A DNA stretch of 64,000 bases from Liquidambar formosana (lineage: Eukaryota > Streptophyta > Magnoliopsida > Saxifragales > Altingiaceae): assembly GCA_039720395.1 (NCBI GenBank), contig CM077822.1:23023267-23087266 (forward strand), given 5' to 3'. This document shows, piece after piece, positions 11,295 to 23,643 of the stretch. Under the pieces are notes generated by a model that was given only the letters and a program-made list of their open reading frames with translations, ran no database searches and was not told where the DNA came from. The translations under genes and the position numbers were made by a program. Positions within the stretch are counted from its first letter, which is position 1. Every line of letters starts with the position of its first letter.

Positions 11295-14200
11295 ATGGCA
11301 GGCCCCTCTGGTGCGCTACTATTTTTCCTTCTGATGTCCATGGCAATGAGGATGACGATGATGGTGGAAGGAGCGGTGGTGGGAACGGCGAGCTGGTGTG
11401 TGGCTCGGAGTGATGCTAGTAACCAGGCGTTGCAGACTGCCTTGGACTATGCATGTGGCGCCGGTGCTGATTGCTCCCCTATACAGACCTCTGGCCTCTG
11501 TTTCCTTCCAAACACGATTCAAGCCCATGCTTCCTACGCCTTCAACAGTTACTTCCAGCGCAAGGCCATGGCCCCTGGCACTTGTGACTTCGCCGGCACT
11601 GCCACCATTGCCAAAACCGATCCCAGTCCGTTTCTTTTCTTTGCTCTTTTCTTTTTTGCTCTCTCTCTCTCTCTATATATGAACATATATATATATATGT
11701 ATACATATATATTTTTTTTTTCTTACCTTGATATTTTACTGATTTTATGTTTTCTATTTTTTGGCAATATGGTGTAGGTTATGGATCTTGTGTGTATCCA
11801 TCGTCTCTAAGGTATGCCCTTTCCTTGGCTTGTTTGTTTCTCGGGAAAATTTTGAAAGGAAAAAAAGACCATGAATAATGAACTTTCCTATTTAAAAAGA
11901 TTTAAATTAAGGTACAACGGTGACCGCAAGGTACCTTATTTACTCTAACCGAGAAACTAGCTTCTGATTCTATGTGTTTTCCACTTTTGTCTTTTTGATA
12001 CCAATGTCACCATAACATTTTATTTTTACTTTATTTGTTTTTTTTTTTTTTTTTTGGGGTAACACAGCATATATAATATACTATATGTATATATATTCCT
12101 CGGAATTGGGTTATTTACCTTTGTTTCTCTTTACTTACTCCCAACTAAGACTGGTTCTTTTTCATATGTTTATTTCTTCATTTGTTACACTCACACTCTC
12201 TCTCTCTCTCTCTCTCTCTCTGTAGAGTAATTCTTATATGGAATACCAGAAAAATCTCTCTATATTACTCCTGGCTTATTTCTATAGCAAATTAGGACCT
12301 TCACTTGGTAAGATTTTTTTATAATAAAAAAGATAATAAAGTATAACAAATTAGAGTGACTCTATTTAGACGTAATTATAATAATTTTTTTATTTCTAAG
12401 GAAAAGACATATACATTATGCCAACTCTCAATCTTATAATGTGTATATCTTTTTTTGAAGAATGAAGAAATTAATATAATTATGTTCTAATAGAATCATT
12501 ATATTTTTTTTTATTATAAAAAGGTAACAAGGTACTCAATCTTATTATACCTTCACTTGGCAATAAGACTGAGCACCTTTTCGTGGGTGAATCTAAAATG
12601 GGGAGCTAGATTTATTTTAATATAAAAAAAAAGAAAAAAAAATCCATTAATCTGGGTCTCTAAACTTGGGAAGAGTCCAGTTGTGGTTGAGAGGCTGGGG
12701 CGTTGTTCTCGTGTAGGTGCTGCAGTGGATGTACTCCACGTGTCACTCTGCATGGCCATCTAAAAGTCTAAAAACCCAATTCCTATGAAGTAACGCCTAT
12801 CTAGGGCTACACCCCCAATGTCAGATCCCACCAGCGTCTCCCTCTTCAACATCTCGGATTTCTCACTTTCATGTACCTTTTTTGTATGTGATGCACCCAT
12901 TTCTTCTTCGATCATTTTGGACCCTCTGATACATTACTAGCATTAACGGCTATGATCCTAGGGTGAAAGTACTGCATAGGGGTATAGTACCTCTTACCAG
13001 TTACCACACCCCTTGGCAGTGACGTCTGGCTATTTGGGCAGTGAATCTACTGACAATATCTTGTTTATTAATGATAGATGTGTGTTTTATTTATTTATTT
13101 ATTTATTTCAGTCTGAGCCATCTGATAAGCTGGTCCATACACAAGTCTTATTATTTTTAGTGGGTTGTTTGAGAAAAGCTTTTATGAGGGCCACTTTAAT
13201 TTATAATTGTATTGATGAGTTCTCTTTTAATTTTATAATTTATTGTACAAATTTCAAAACAAGATTTATATCATTGAATAAAAGACTCTTTAAGGATCTC
13301 ACATATAAAATTTCATGCCATAATATTATATGGTTTGATCATACAAGCCGCTCAAAGTTTGATATTCATAACTTTGATTGACTTGTATAATTAAATCGTA
13401 AGTCATTTTTTTGATGAAATTTTGTATATGAGAGACTTAGAGACCCTTGAAGGGTGTTTTATCCAATAGTATAGGTCTTATTCTAAAAATTTGTGTATTT
13501 TCAAAAATGAGGGAGAACTTGTCAATTCGGCAACGAAGACCTCCTCATGACACCCTTATTCTTTTCCTTTGGGATATTTTTTTTCTTTGTTTGTGGGGTG
13601 GGGGAAATAATTTGTTTGTTTTCTTTCATTCACCACCCCCCCCCCCCCCAAAAAAAAAAAAAAAAAGAAAAAAAAAAAAAAAAAAAAAAAGGAATGTTTT
13701 CTTTCAAAAGTAAAGCTAGTCTCATCTCACATATGATTAATTTCACATCTGAGTTGATTAAAGCACCTCATTGAATATTATTTTACGTTCAAGAATATGT
13801 ACTTTATGAAGGATCATCAATCATGATGTGTGTCCATCACCTTTGAAAATCTTCCACTTTGGAAATAGAGAAGTGTTTGGGGGAGACAGGGGTGTGGTGT
13901 GCCCTTGTTGCTTCATGGTGCATTGTCTTTCACTTTCAATTTATTTATGGGATTTATACCTGTATTAGGGGACAAAGGGCACCTTTTTTAATTGTAAAAA
14001 AAAGTTACAACTGGGGTTGTAATTCTTTGACCGATTTGTCTAATAAACTGAACCAAATTTGAGGTCCCAATGGAGTTGTCCAAATACGCCCTCAAGTTTG
14101 GCTATGAAGTGATGTCTGAAGTTTGTTTGTTTGGGAATTTAAAAAATCAGATTAGGTTGGTCTTTGTTTTTATTTATTTATTTATTTATTTATTTTTTAT

Positions 14201-16172
14201 AAATCATGTTTCCAGTTTGTTAAAAAATAAAATTTATGTCTTGTTTTTATGCATGAGGTCCAATAGATTTATGCAAAAAAGGAACTTACCAATTACGAGT
14301 ACTAAAATTTAAACTTGATTAGACTCATCTTCAACTGGTCGGGTTTTTATGTTTCCTAGACAGCTTCTAGATTTGGACTCGAGCGTTGTTTTATATATGA
14401 ATATGATTCCATTTCAATTTAGCACTTGAACTTCACTGCAAACCTATCAGACCTTCCTCTTCCTGCCCATCTCAAACCAAAATTATAAGAATTCTCTTTT
14501 CATTCTGGAATTTTATGAATGCCTCACATGACTTCCTAGGCTTTTTGAAGAGGAAAATACCTTTTAGATTTTCATCAACAATGTGGAGATAACTTGGTTC
14601 CTTCTTCATTTGAAATCAAAATGACCCCTAGATTTCCTATTAGTTTTCAATAATTTTTTGTTCTAAACTTATAATACCCCCCTTTTTTGGGGGTATTTTT
14701 GGAGGGGAAATTTTTTGACGAAAATCATTTCCTATACTGTTCAAATGATGCACACTATCTTGAATTCCAACTTGCCAAAATACAACCAAGTTTGATTGGA
14801 ATCCAAGTAGAAAAATTATTTCTTTTGCCTGATAAATTCGCTTACATAATTTTAGGCTAATTACAAACCATAGATCATTGGAATGGAAAAGGCATCATGC
14901 TCTCAATATTTAGGGATATTTATTTATTTTTTGGTTCATATTCTTAGTCATATTTGTACCTTTTTTTTTCTTGATGCTATGAGGTAGGATTGAAGTCACT
15001 GTCCTGGAAATTAGTTGCTAAAGTCTAGCTGGTTAAGATCGACATGCAACCTTAAATCAGTTCCTAATGTGACCTCCATGAGTACATGACCTTTAGGACT
15101 AGCCATGATTGGTGCCCAACACAGTCTAAAGAATCAAGATCAATGCCCCTGCAGGTGGTCCCACTGCCCACTTTGTAGTTCCACTCTGCCCACATTAATG
15201 ACTCAAAACTCGCGCTGTTACCTGAATTGGAAAGGCTTGGCAAGGAAGCCAAGACTGCTTTTTCCTCGTATTCTCCTCACTTTGCTTTCATTTCACCGAA
15301 AGAAAACGATACCAAAGTTATTCATCCTACTTATTTGGTTGATACATAGAAAACACCCTCATATAGTTCATCACATAATCAGATTGATGGGAGGAATTTT
15401 TCTTTTAACCATTCTTGCTCATGTCAAAATGTCAAATGGATGGCTATACCCAAAGAATCTGTTTTTTGTGATCAAGGTTCATTACTTTTAAGTGGTCCTG
15501 GGACTAGTGATGGGTCCTTTCAACCTGCCCATGTATTAACTTGTTTTAAGGGGTTTCATACTTAAAAACTTGCCAGCCAAACAATGCTTCTTTGGGCCAG
15601 TGTGACTTTCCATTGTGGCACCCATGCTCGGGATGGCCGATAAAGTAGAATAAAATGAAGTAAAATTGTAGATTAGCAATGAGCAGGTGATATTACATTA
15701 TATCAAACCCAAGTTTGGACTTGAAGTTACAGATTTAAGATTGTCTCAATTTTGACAACCTAGTGCTGACCCAGTTAATTTGTTTGAATTCTATGTTATG
15801 GGCAGGGAAAAAGAAATAGATCCACCCTTAACTTGAACTATATTTTTTTAATGAAATTATTCAAGCACTTGTTACTTTTGACATGCATAATGACTAATGC
15901 CTAATGGTTCTAATTTCAGCACGGCTGGAGGGACTACCCCAACTACACCATCGACGACACCAACTACATATGTGCCAACACCACCAGGAACTACTCCAGT
16001 CTATGATAATGGTGGCGCTGGAGGACTGTCTCCAGGACTGAATCCGGGCCCTGTTACACCTAGCACATACAATTCCAAGGCTTCTATGGAGCCTGCAGTA
16101 ACTACAATCTTAACAACCGCCTCTTCCTTCCTCGCTCTCATATTCAGTCTTGAACCATTTTTGATATTTTAA
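11295..16172 (+). CDS. X8/CBM43-domain, GPI-anchored protein (plasmodesmata callose-binding protein-like)
   Basis: Three exons give 205 residues: 11295-11625, 11778-11811 (34 bp) and 15920-16172. All borders are GT-AG and the phases agree: AGT is split over the first junction and AGC over the second. Residues 1 to about 28 are a hydrophobic secretion signal. Residues 34-120 are an X8 (CBM43) domain opening with SWCVA, with six Cys (35, 54, 60, 69, 97, 115), and closing in DPSYGSCVYP. The middle exon supplies the last Cys. Residues 123 to about 175 are a Thr/Pro/Gly-rich linker. The final 20 or so residues are hydrophobic, as in a GPI-anchor signal. Family members bind beta-1,3-glucan (callose) at the wall or plasmodesmata and lack a hydrolase domain. 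I infer a cell-surface callose-binding role. A frame-consistent ATG at 11295 precedes the signal directly. Which of the related family members it is cannot be fixed. Confidence 0.9.
12195..12221. repeat. (CT)n microsatellite in the X8-gene intron
   Basis: About thirteen CT units. Confidence 0.95.
12303..12555. mobile_element. Possible AT-rich palindromic MITE in the X8-gene intron
   Basis: The left part (GGTAAGATTTTTTTATAATAAA, then AATTATAATAA) is mirrored in inverted form at the right (TTATTATAAAAAGGTAAC, AATCTTATTATACC). CCTTCACTTGG occurs on both sides as a direct repeat (12299-12309 and 12551-12561), which could be the duplicated target. Boundaries are approximate. Confidence 0.4.
13635..13690. 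repeat. Poly-C followed by poly-A tract
   Basis: About 15 C, then about 40 bases of almost pure A. Length is prone to sequencing error. Confidence 0.9.
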
Positions 16173-16458
16173 GCTGGGAGACAGTCCTAGTTTAGGTGGA
16201 GCAGAGGCTTTATGCAGTTTTGTTAGAAATTGGAGCTTACATTGTTTAGTGCTCTCAAGTTTTCTTGCATACCATTTGATATTTGGTGGTTTTGTTAATT
16301 ATTTTGTTGTGAAAGGGATTTCGGCAGGGGTTGATGTTGCCTAGCTAAGAGAAGCTAATTTAGATAAACATGTCAAAGCTAGGATTAACTTGAATATAGT
16401 CCAACCTCTGTAGGTCCTCTCATAAATTCAGTCTAATGGTTCAAATTAGTTCTGATAG

Positions 16459-16490
<32 letters not shown>

Positions 16491-17035
16491 GATACTAGGA
16501 TTGTGTATTGAATTTTCCTTAATGGTTTGATTCTAGCTTATAAACATAACCAATCTTGGCCCCCATCCATAAAAATGCTTATAAACCAATTGAAGATGGC
16601 GTATCATTTATATTCCCATGAAGTTTACAATATTTCTATGATAAAAATTCTATATATGAAATTATTCATTAAAAAGAGAAGACAAAAAATTAATGACGAC
16701 CATAGTCAACCTTAATGCTCCGAAATCTGCTCCACAGGGATCTCTACGTAGGGCTAGCATATCTTTTGGTGCCTAAATGTCACTGAAAAATAAAGCAAAA
16801 GACTTCTTTAAGAGAGTTAATTATTTCTTTCAATTGTAAAGACAACATATAAAAGAGCAATGATAATCTCTATTAAATATTTTTTGTTACTTCTTGTACA
16901 AGGAGACTTCTCATTTAGGCTTTTGGGCAAATAAAAGTTGACTCATTAAACATAATGAGATCATTTGTCTTTATGCATTATAATGACACGTCAAAATTCC
17001 CCAATTCTCAGTTTGCTGCAACTGTGGAAAGATAG
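16173..17035. other. 3' flank of the X8-domain gene; contains a (CT)n repeat
   Basis: The first few hundred bases after the TAA are presumably 3' UTR. No clean AATAAA was found. A (CT)n microsatellite lies at 16458-16485. No other gene is seen. Confidence 0.5.
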
Positions 17036-17043
17036 CCCATTTG

Positions 17044-17872
17044 TAGGCGTGGCAATTGGGTGGGTTTGGGCGGGTTTAAATGGGTTTAGTCATAATATCA
17101 CCCAAACCCAACCCAACCCATTTACATGAGAACCTATTTAAGTAAAACCCATATTGACTCATTTATTGCAAGTAGAAACCCATCCCAACCCGCATACCTC
17201 TGTTGACTTGTTTAAAACATTAATTGGGCTCGTGGATCTATTTCTAACATTGGGTGACTTTGCATTATAATTTTTTTGTTTTTTTACTCAAAAAATAAAG
17301 AAAAAACATTTGTCTATTATTTTTGCTACTTTTATCCGCAACAACTCATTTCTAGATCTCTAAAATATAAAATCTCAAGGTTGACCTAAACTCATTTTAA
17401 TTAGGTCATGACCCAGATTTTTTTTTAAAAAAAAAAGAAGAAAATTTCCAACTACTATAGCATTTCATTTTCAAATCTAACAAAAATACCAAATTCAAAA
17501 AATAAAAAAAAATATAAAAGAGAAACATTGAAAACCTGAAGGGCATTTTCAGATCCCTAGCCTTCAGGTAAATGTGCTCATTTCATTATTAAATGTTTAT
17601 TAAAGGGCACTTTCATTTCATTTACAACCCAATTTTATTAATTGGGTTGTAAATCTGCTTATTCCATTTTCAGCTAAACATTTTATTTTTAGATCCTATC
17701 GGGTTTGTTTCTCACCCAACAATTTTTAAGTAAACCTGATTAGACCCAATTATTAGTTGGGCTCCTTATGGATACCCATTTACAACACAATTAATAAAAT
17801 TACCGTGCACACCTATTTAACTTGGGCGGGCTTGGGTGGGTTCATGGGTTTGGGTACAAATTGCCAGCCCTA
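17044..17872. mobile_element. hAT-type element, 829 bp, 8-bp target-site duplication
   Basis: CCCATTTG occurs at 17036-17043 and 17873-17880. The ends are TAGGCGTGGCAATTGGGTGGG and, reverse-complemented, TAGGGCTGGCAATTTGTACCC. Both subterminal regions are rich in GGGTTTGGG/CCCAAACCC motifs and can pair. No transposase is present. It lies between the two convergent genes (X8 and PAP15). Confidence 0.85.
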
Positions 17873-17880
17873 CCCATTTG

Positions 17881-18288
17881 CATAGATATGGTAGAGGGGT
17901 GCTTGAAAGGAATAACGTGAAATTCTTTTCCCTCTATAGAGACGAGGAAAAGGGATGTAACCGTAGGATTGTAGGAAGAATGCTTATATAAATAACTCAC
18001 TAATATGATGCCACTAATACCATGAATGGGAAGTATTTATAATGATATATTTTTGCAGCAGTCATCAAAGCTCCCTACAGTTTTCTAGAAAATAATAATT
18101 GCAACATGTTTGCCTTTTTAAATGCTTCTACTTCTCGTTCGACTTTGCTATATAATGCTATCTTGCATTAATGTCATCTTGTACCCTATCCTAGCTTATG
18201 TATGTATACAAAACCCTCCTAGTCAAGTCTTCTTCTCACGTAAAGGAAGACCTGTTGGCTCTTCTGTTATATTTGTCTAGGGTTTAAG
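17881..18288. other. Intergenic between convergent gene ends, nothing recognised
   Basis: AT-rich sequence without a supported feature, downstream of both the X8 gene (+) and PAP15 (-). Confidence 0.5.
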
Positions 18289-18294
18289 TTTATT
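18289..18294 (-). terminator. Candidate poly(A) signal of PAP15
   Basis: AATAAA on the minus strand, about 55 bases past the PAP15 stop codon (18351-18349). Confidence 0.5.
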
Positions 18295-18348
18295 GTTTCA
18301 TTACAATTCTGTTAATTTGCTTGATCTTTAAAGCTTAGTTACCTTTGA

Positions 18349-19077
18349 TTACACTGGGCACCTATCGGGTTGCCTTACAATGTATATTTGATCTCCAGGA
18401 CTACTGTACAAGTCCTGATTCCGGTGCCATGTCCACAGAGCATGAGTCTCATTTTTCACCTGCATGTCACATATTACCCTTTAGTTTGAAAACTCAAAAC
18501 AAGAAAGCGAGCATTGTTGATAGGGCGGAATAGAACTGATAAAATCAATTAAGTGATACAAACTTTATGGCATTAGGGAGCGTCTGAAATAAAACAACAT
18601 TGTTGTTTGTTGAATTTTGAAGACATTTTTTGAGCAGTTAGTCAATTTGACCAATCCTTAGGACTTTTAATATTAGTAAAGGGCTTCTTTTCTTTTCAAT
18701 TCATTAATAAAATTAGTAGATCTATACGATTATTAGAACTCTAATTTTGAAGCTATCATTAATCTAGAAGTGGCATGATTATAGTTCGAGGCACCACAAG
18801 CTCTGGTTGTGTTAGCCTTGCAAAGCCTCACTTTTGTAGGCTCCAATTTGGTGTTACCAAATTATACAAATATAGTGAAATTGTTCAACAAAACTTCAAA
18901 ACCTGTCAATTTATAATACCTTGTGAATTCTAAGTACTATTAATATATTATGCAAGTTGCTCTAAATTTGATCAAACAACGCATCGAAGTTCTCAAATAA
19001 TTTCTTTTGTATATACATTATCTAACTCTTTATGTCCCATTTCAAGAAATTATTTACAAGTACTAAAAAAAATGCAG

Positions 19078-19116
<39 letters not shown>

Positions 19117-22100
19117 CCTCTAAAATCCCATGGCCAAAGCTACTTTCCCTGTATGCACTGTAATCGGGTTGCCTGTCCCAGCAGAACTTACCTGCTGCTG
19201 GTCCTGATGTAAAATTGAACGCACAAAATCCACCCATATAATCATCTGGTGTCGAACATGGTTCTGGACAGTTACCTGGTTCATCAGCATGTGTAATAGC
19301 CATTTTCTCTCGATTACCACCATCACCAATTGTGATATGAACAGGGCCACAGGGATCCAAAGTGTAGTTATATACTCGGTTTGACCTCTCGTAGGCATGA
19401 ACCTAATGATTTTTACCAAATGAACAAAACAGCACCGTCTGATATAATGGGTGTACTTTGAAACAAATGTAAAGAAGATACATGCTTTTATAGCAAAATC
19501 GTACAGCAATACCATGAAGCAATGCACCACTTACATGTCCACTGAAGACTATGTCGACACCACTTTTATAGAGTAAATCTTCCATCTCCACCCTCATACA
19601 CTCCACTTCTCTGTAATGAGCTTTGTAGGTGCTGTACCAAGGCGCATGCCAAGTAGCTACCAACCAAGGGGTCACTTTCCTGTCCATCTTAGCCAGGTCT
19701 TTCTCCAACCACTTGTATTGATCCCCTGTAATGGAAAGAACAGAAAAAATCATTATGTGGAAACTAAACATGGTTAGCAAAAATAAAAACATTCGTTTTT
19801 TCCCCCTTGCCCCTTGTAACAGAGCTAATGGTAGTACCACTCTCCATTACATAAGAAAATTGAATAAAAAAATAAGACTCAATAGGTCATAACACATTAC
19901 AAATTGTAGGGGGCGGTATGGAAATGGAAAAGGTTAAATCGTGAGTGACCTGATTTGTAATATGAAATATAGGCACCGAGCATTATAAAATGAACGCCTC
20001 CTGCATTGAAAGAATAGTAGAATGTGGAGGATGACCCACTTTCTTCAGATGGGAATGCAAAGCGAGAACTGTAAGCGACAAATGTCTGATTTTCAGCCTG
20101 TAGCTCTATCTCATGATTCCCTTCTACAACCATTATTGGAACCCTAGACACCAGAGGCTGCATATACCTGAAAACAACATTCACATGCTAATTTCATAAG
20201 CTAAATTTCAACAAATTAATAAGGATTCCACAAATCACAGGACGAGTGGTCTGACCAAAACCACCAGCCTCTTTGGGTCTGGTTCAATCAAAAACCAGTT
20301 TTGGTCAAATGGTTAATTTTGTTAATTATCAAAAGCTACTTAAATTATTATAACTAAAAAACCTCAAAAAAAATCAAAACAAGAATAATAAGTGTCCGCC
20401 ATACCTAAGCTGAATACGAGTTGGATTTTTAATCCATCATTCTCTTGTTATTTCACAGTTTTTTTTCCCTGTAAATTTTTATTTAAAATTCAATTGATCT
20501 AATCACTAAATCAACCTACAAGGATTGAACTGGACACCTTTCCCATTACAATTTTGATGACATTTGCTGCAAAGATATGTTTTGTTGTTTTCTATGTTAT
20601 GTATAGCACTATATATAAAGAGAATAACAGAAAAAATTGGTTGTTACCTTCCCCAGTAATCCCAACGAGGCTGATAGGTTTCATGGATGGGACTTTTTGA
20701 AAATGAGCAGGAGTAGCAATCAGCCCCAGTTCCATTTGTTAGATATAAGTTAGCATAAGTTGCATCCCCAACCAAAACGACAAGATCAGGTTGGTTACTC
20801 GTCAAGTGATCGACAGTTGAAGTCGTATTGTATGTAAGACCCAAGTCTCCTACAATTGCAATTCTGTTGGGGTAACTCCTTGGGCCGGACACTGGCATAG
20901 TCTTGAAATAATGGGGATCACTCATTGCTGGTATAGAAGGATCTCCGCATTGATAATAGTATAGTGTGTCAGGTTCCAACCCTGCAGAACATAGTGAAGA
21001 TGCAAACTAATTAAAACAGATTAGTCTAATGAAAGTAAAATAAAAAGAAAATGAACACCAGATAACATTCTGAAATTTCATTTATATATCTTCTCATTGA
21101 TCAAGTGCTGAATGCCTGAATCAAGTGAAGAAGTTAAAATGGGAAATTGTATACAATATAGCACAAGATCAGGCCAGGTTGTTAGATAAACTACTTGAAA
21201 TTTGACATTGATATTTTAAATTTTTTTAAAAAAAAAGTAAAAAGAGAGCTTTCACCATCAATACATTAAAAAAAAAAAGAATTGGAAAAATAACACAGGA
21301 AAATCACATGGTTTATTACCCTGCGTTATCGATTATGTCCATGGTGGCAATGGAAAAAGAGAGCTTTCACCATGAAAGTTAAAAACAGTACAAAAATCCT
21401 CACCAATAGGCCATTCAGACTGAACCTTAACTTGTTATCAAATCCAATCATAAGATGACTAGACCCTGTTTTACTCATAGCTCAACATCTTGATTTAAAA
21501 ATTTACATATAAAAATGACCCAAGCGAGTTTTAAAAATAGCCAAAATAGCTTGAGGAAGAGTAGTTATGCCTTCCCCAAAACCTTTCATTAAAATTGAAC
21601 ATTTGATGAGAGGAACACTTTGATAGCATCCAGAAGACACATATATGCACAGAACATACAAAGTAAATCTTCAATTGGAGACAACTATATAAACAACCAA
21701 AGAGAAATTAAATGAATTAAAACAAGAAAATTTTACCGGTGAGATGAACATGGTGTATAATTCCAGAAGTGTAGTTCTGGAGCCCTTCAAATGGGTAAAG
21801 CTGATTGTAAACAAGAGAATAACCCGTTGCTTGATGAGTTAATTGCAATCTTAGCTTCCCATAATGAACAATGCTCGTCACAGACTCAGGATCCAATGGC
21901 TTTATGTTGTCCCCAATCTGGAATTCCCCTGCAAATTCAATCCAAATTTATAAGCTCAAACAACAGGCCTTGCCCATATATACAGACCCACTAATAAACA
22001 TATCAAACTGCTCGATTTTGCAGTATACCCATTTCCATAAATCCATCCAAGAACGCATCAATCCACTAAAAATAACAGTATCTATCATTTATTCATGTTC

Positions 22101-22886
22101 TTGGCTTTCATGATAGGCAAAACCACATGTATGCAACTACTATAGACTTTGAACATTTTTGTTTATTTTATTTTTTACTTTTTACAAACGAGGGCTATCC
22201 CAGTCAAGCACAAACCACTTGCAAGCCGTGGAACTCGGGACCTATAGTTCTTGAGTCAAGATCCTTTACCATCTGCCCTACCTTTGTGTAGACTTTGATT
22301 TACAAAGTCAGAAAATTAAAGCTAGCAAAAGAAAAAAAGAAAAGAAGAGAAAAAGACACAGAACTAAAAAATAATTAATGCTCTATTAACAGAATTCCAT
22401 TGCGACTTTGAAGTGGCAACAGATTTAAAAGCATTTCTGTTTTAAATTCCGAAAAACAGAAATCTCTGCTGAAAACAAAATTGTTCACTTCTGAAAGCAA
22501 AACATCTCGTGTTTTTTGTTTTCATTTCATTAAATTTAAGCTTAATTCGACCATACGGTCATGCTCTCTACGGCACCATTATGTTATCGAAATCCAATTC
22601 AGTGAAGATCAAGCCAATTACCTGTAATCCAAGAAATCCAAACAGAATCGTGAGTTGCAGAGAGAGAGACTGAGATTTGCTCTGGCTCGAAGCCTTTGAC
22701 GGTTCTTTGCACGCGAGGATCAGTGTCCGGCAAGTCAACAGCATGCCCACGGAAAGTGCTGTCAAGAGGGACTGTGACAGGCCTGAAGGGTCCGTCAAGA
22801 GTCGTGGGAATCTCGCCATTGACGAAGGCAAAGCTCAGTATGAGCAACAAATGAAGTGAAATTACGGACACTGGGAACATCGCCAT
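18349..22886 (-). CDS. PAP15: Purple acid phosphatase, PAP15-like (possible phytase), complete
   Basis: Seven exons on the minus strand give 531 residues: 22886-22622, 21928-21737, 20981-20648, 20167-19950, 19725-19535, 19402-19118 and 18459-18349. All introns are GT-AG and all junction codons join in frame. Residues 1 to about 24 are a secretion signal. An N-terminal domain (to about 185) is followed by the metallophosphatase core. All five metal-ligand blocks are present: GDLG (Asp198), GDATY (Asp225, Tyr228), GNHE (Asn281), the ATWH block (His363) and GHVH (His400, His402). These bind the Fe(III)-divalent metal centre; the Tyr gives the purple colour. Length and sequence (for example the start of the mature chain, EIPTTLDGPF, and the end YIVRQPDRC) match the PAP15 subgroup. 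In Arabidopsis that member hydrolyses phytate and other phosphomonoesters and is secreted. No stop or frameshift is seen. Intron 6 begins almost at once with a long CT repeat, and intron 1 holds a probable SINE. Substrate preference is inferred from the subgroup. Confidence 0.96.
19081..19114. repeat. (GA)n microsatellite two bases inside PAP15 intron 6
   Basis: About 17 GA units on the plus strand. In the transcript this is a CU repeat beginning directly after the donor GUAU (exon end 19118). Confidence 0.95.
22135..22295 (-). mobile_element. Probable tRNA-derived SINE in PAP15 intron 1
   Basis: Read on the minus strand, GGGCAGATGGTAAAGGATC and GGTCCCGAGTTCC lie about 30 bases apart. They resemble the A and B boxes of a pol III promoter. 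Downstream comes CTGGGATAGCCC and an A-rich tail (TAAAAAGTAAAAAATAAAA). This is the layout of plant Au-like SINEs. The flanking duplication was not resolved. Confidence 0.45.
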
Positions 22887-22965
22887 GACGATGGTTTATT
22901 TCTATGAGATTGTCGGCCAAAACCCGGCTAGAGATAGAAGAGAATATGATTGAAGGTGGCAATGG

Positions 22966-22973
22966 TTTTTATA
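22966..22973 (-). promoter_or_regulatory. Candidate TATA box of PAP15
   Basis: TATAAAAA on the minus strand, about 80 bases before the ATG at 22886. This allows a leader of roughly 50 bases. No PHR1-type GNATATNC site was found between it and the duplication boundary at 23364. Confidence 0.5.
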
Positions 22974-23204
22974 GAAGTAAAAATTCCAGAAAGGACAATT
23001 GGATGTGGCAGCATCAGAGACCAGCTTGACACGCGCAATTCTGTCTATGTAGATATATATATATACTTAAGTAGATACATTTGTGTGCGTGTAAATGAGA
23101 GAAAGAAAAAGCCAAGAGTCGAGAGAGACAAATGAATGTAAGCAGAGAAGGGACCAAAGAACAACTGGATGAAATGATCGTAGTAACTGCCCGGCCACCA
23201 AGAG

Positions 23205-23385
23205 ATGATGACAGTCTTAGGATGGACTTTTGGACGGTAAAAGATTGAAATATAAAAAATTTATAACCGAAATAATCAAAATGATTTTAATGATAATTTT
23301 TTGACTTTTCAATTTTGATTGTCCAAAAGTTTATCCAATGGCTGTCATCACCTCAACACGAGCTCAACACCATGTCCTAACTTCA
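23205..23385. mobile_element. Foldback MITE-like inverted repeat upstream of PAP15
   Basis: TGATGACAGTCTTAGGATGG and CTTTTGGAC (23206-23235) pair with GTCCAAAAGTTTATCCAATGG and CTGTCATCA (23321-23350). Blocks such as TTTTGGACGG..AAGATTGAAA and GAGCTCAACACCATG recall the family at 7446-7668. It sits about 320-500 bases before the PAP15 start, and the left border of duplicated unit A (23364) falls inside or at its right end. Confidence 0.6.
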
Positions 23386-23643
23386 GCCAGCACAACCACA
23401 TGGTGTATGCATGCATGTACATATTTATATATATAATATATAATACATCCATACATTAGAGGTGATGGCACATGCGGGCGATTGATCAATGTGCATACAA
23501 TATAAGAATTATCATTGAGAGAGAATCACCAGGACAGTAGATTCCTTGATTGAGTTTAAATGAGTATGAAATTATTATTTGACATCTTTTAAGTTTTTTA
23601 ACATTGGTATCTTAGAGGCAAAAAAAAAAAGAAAAAAAAAAAA

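Larger units (their letters stand above)
11812..15919 (+). other. Intron 2 of the X8-domain gene, 4.1 kb
   Basis: The intron runs from GTATGC to TTTCAG. It contains a CT microsatellite (12195-12221), a probable AT-rich palindromic MITE (about 12303-12555), a homopolymer C/A tract (13635-13690) and no coding sequence I can support. The longer frames inside (for example 13013-13381 and 15105-15491) show no protein likeness. Confidence 0.75.

Noticed and set aside
11189..11413. Upstream open frame overlapping the X8 start
   Set aside because: Its ATG lies only a few bases after the candidate TATA box, so it is probably not in the mRNA. The frame has no family likeness.
13013..13381. 122-codon frame in the X8 intron
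   Set aside because: AT-rich, no domain, no splice support.
19120..19840. Frames of 136 and 145 codons on the minus strand
   Set aside because: They run through PAP15 introns or are out of frame with it. The spliced PAP15 model explains the region fully.
22677..22859. 60-codon plus-strand frame
   Set aside because: Antisense of PAP15 exon 1.
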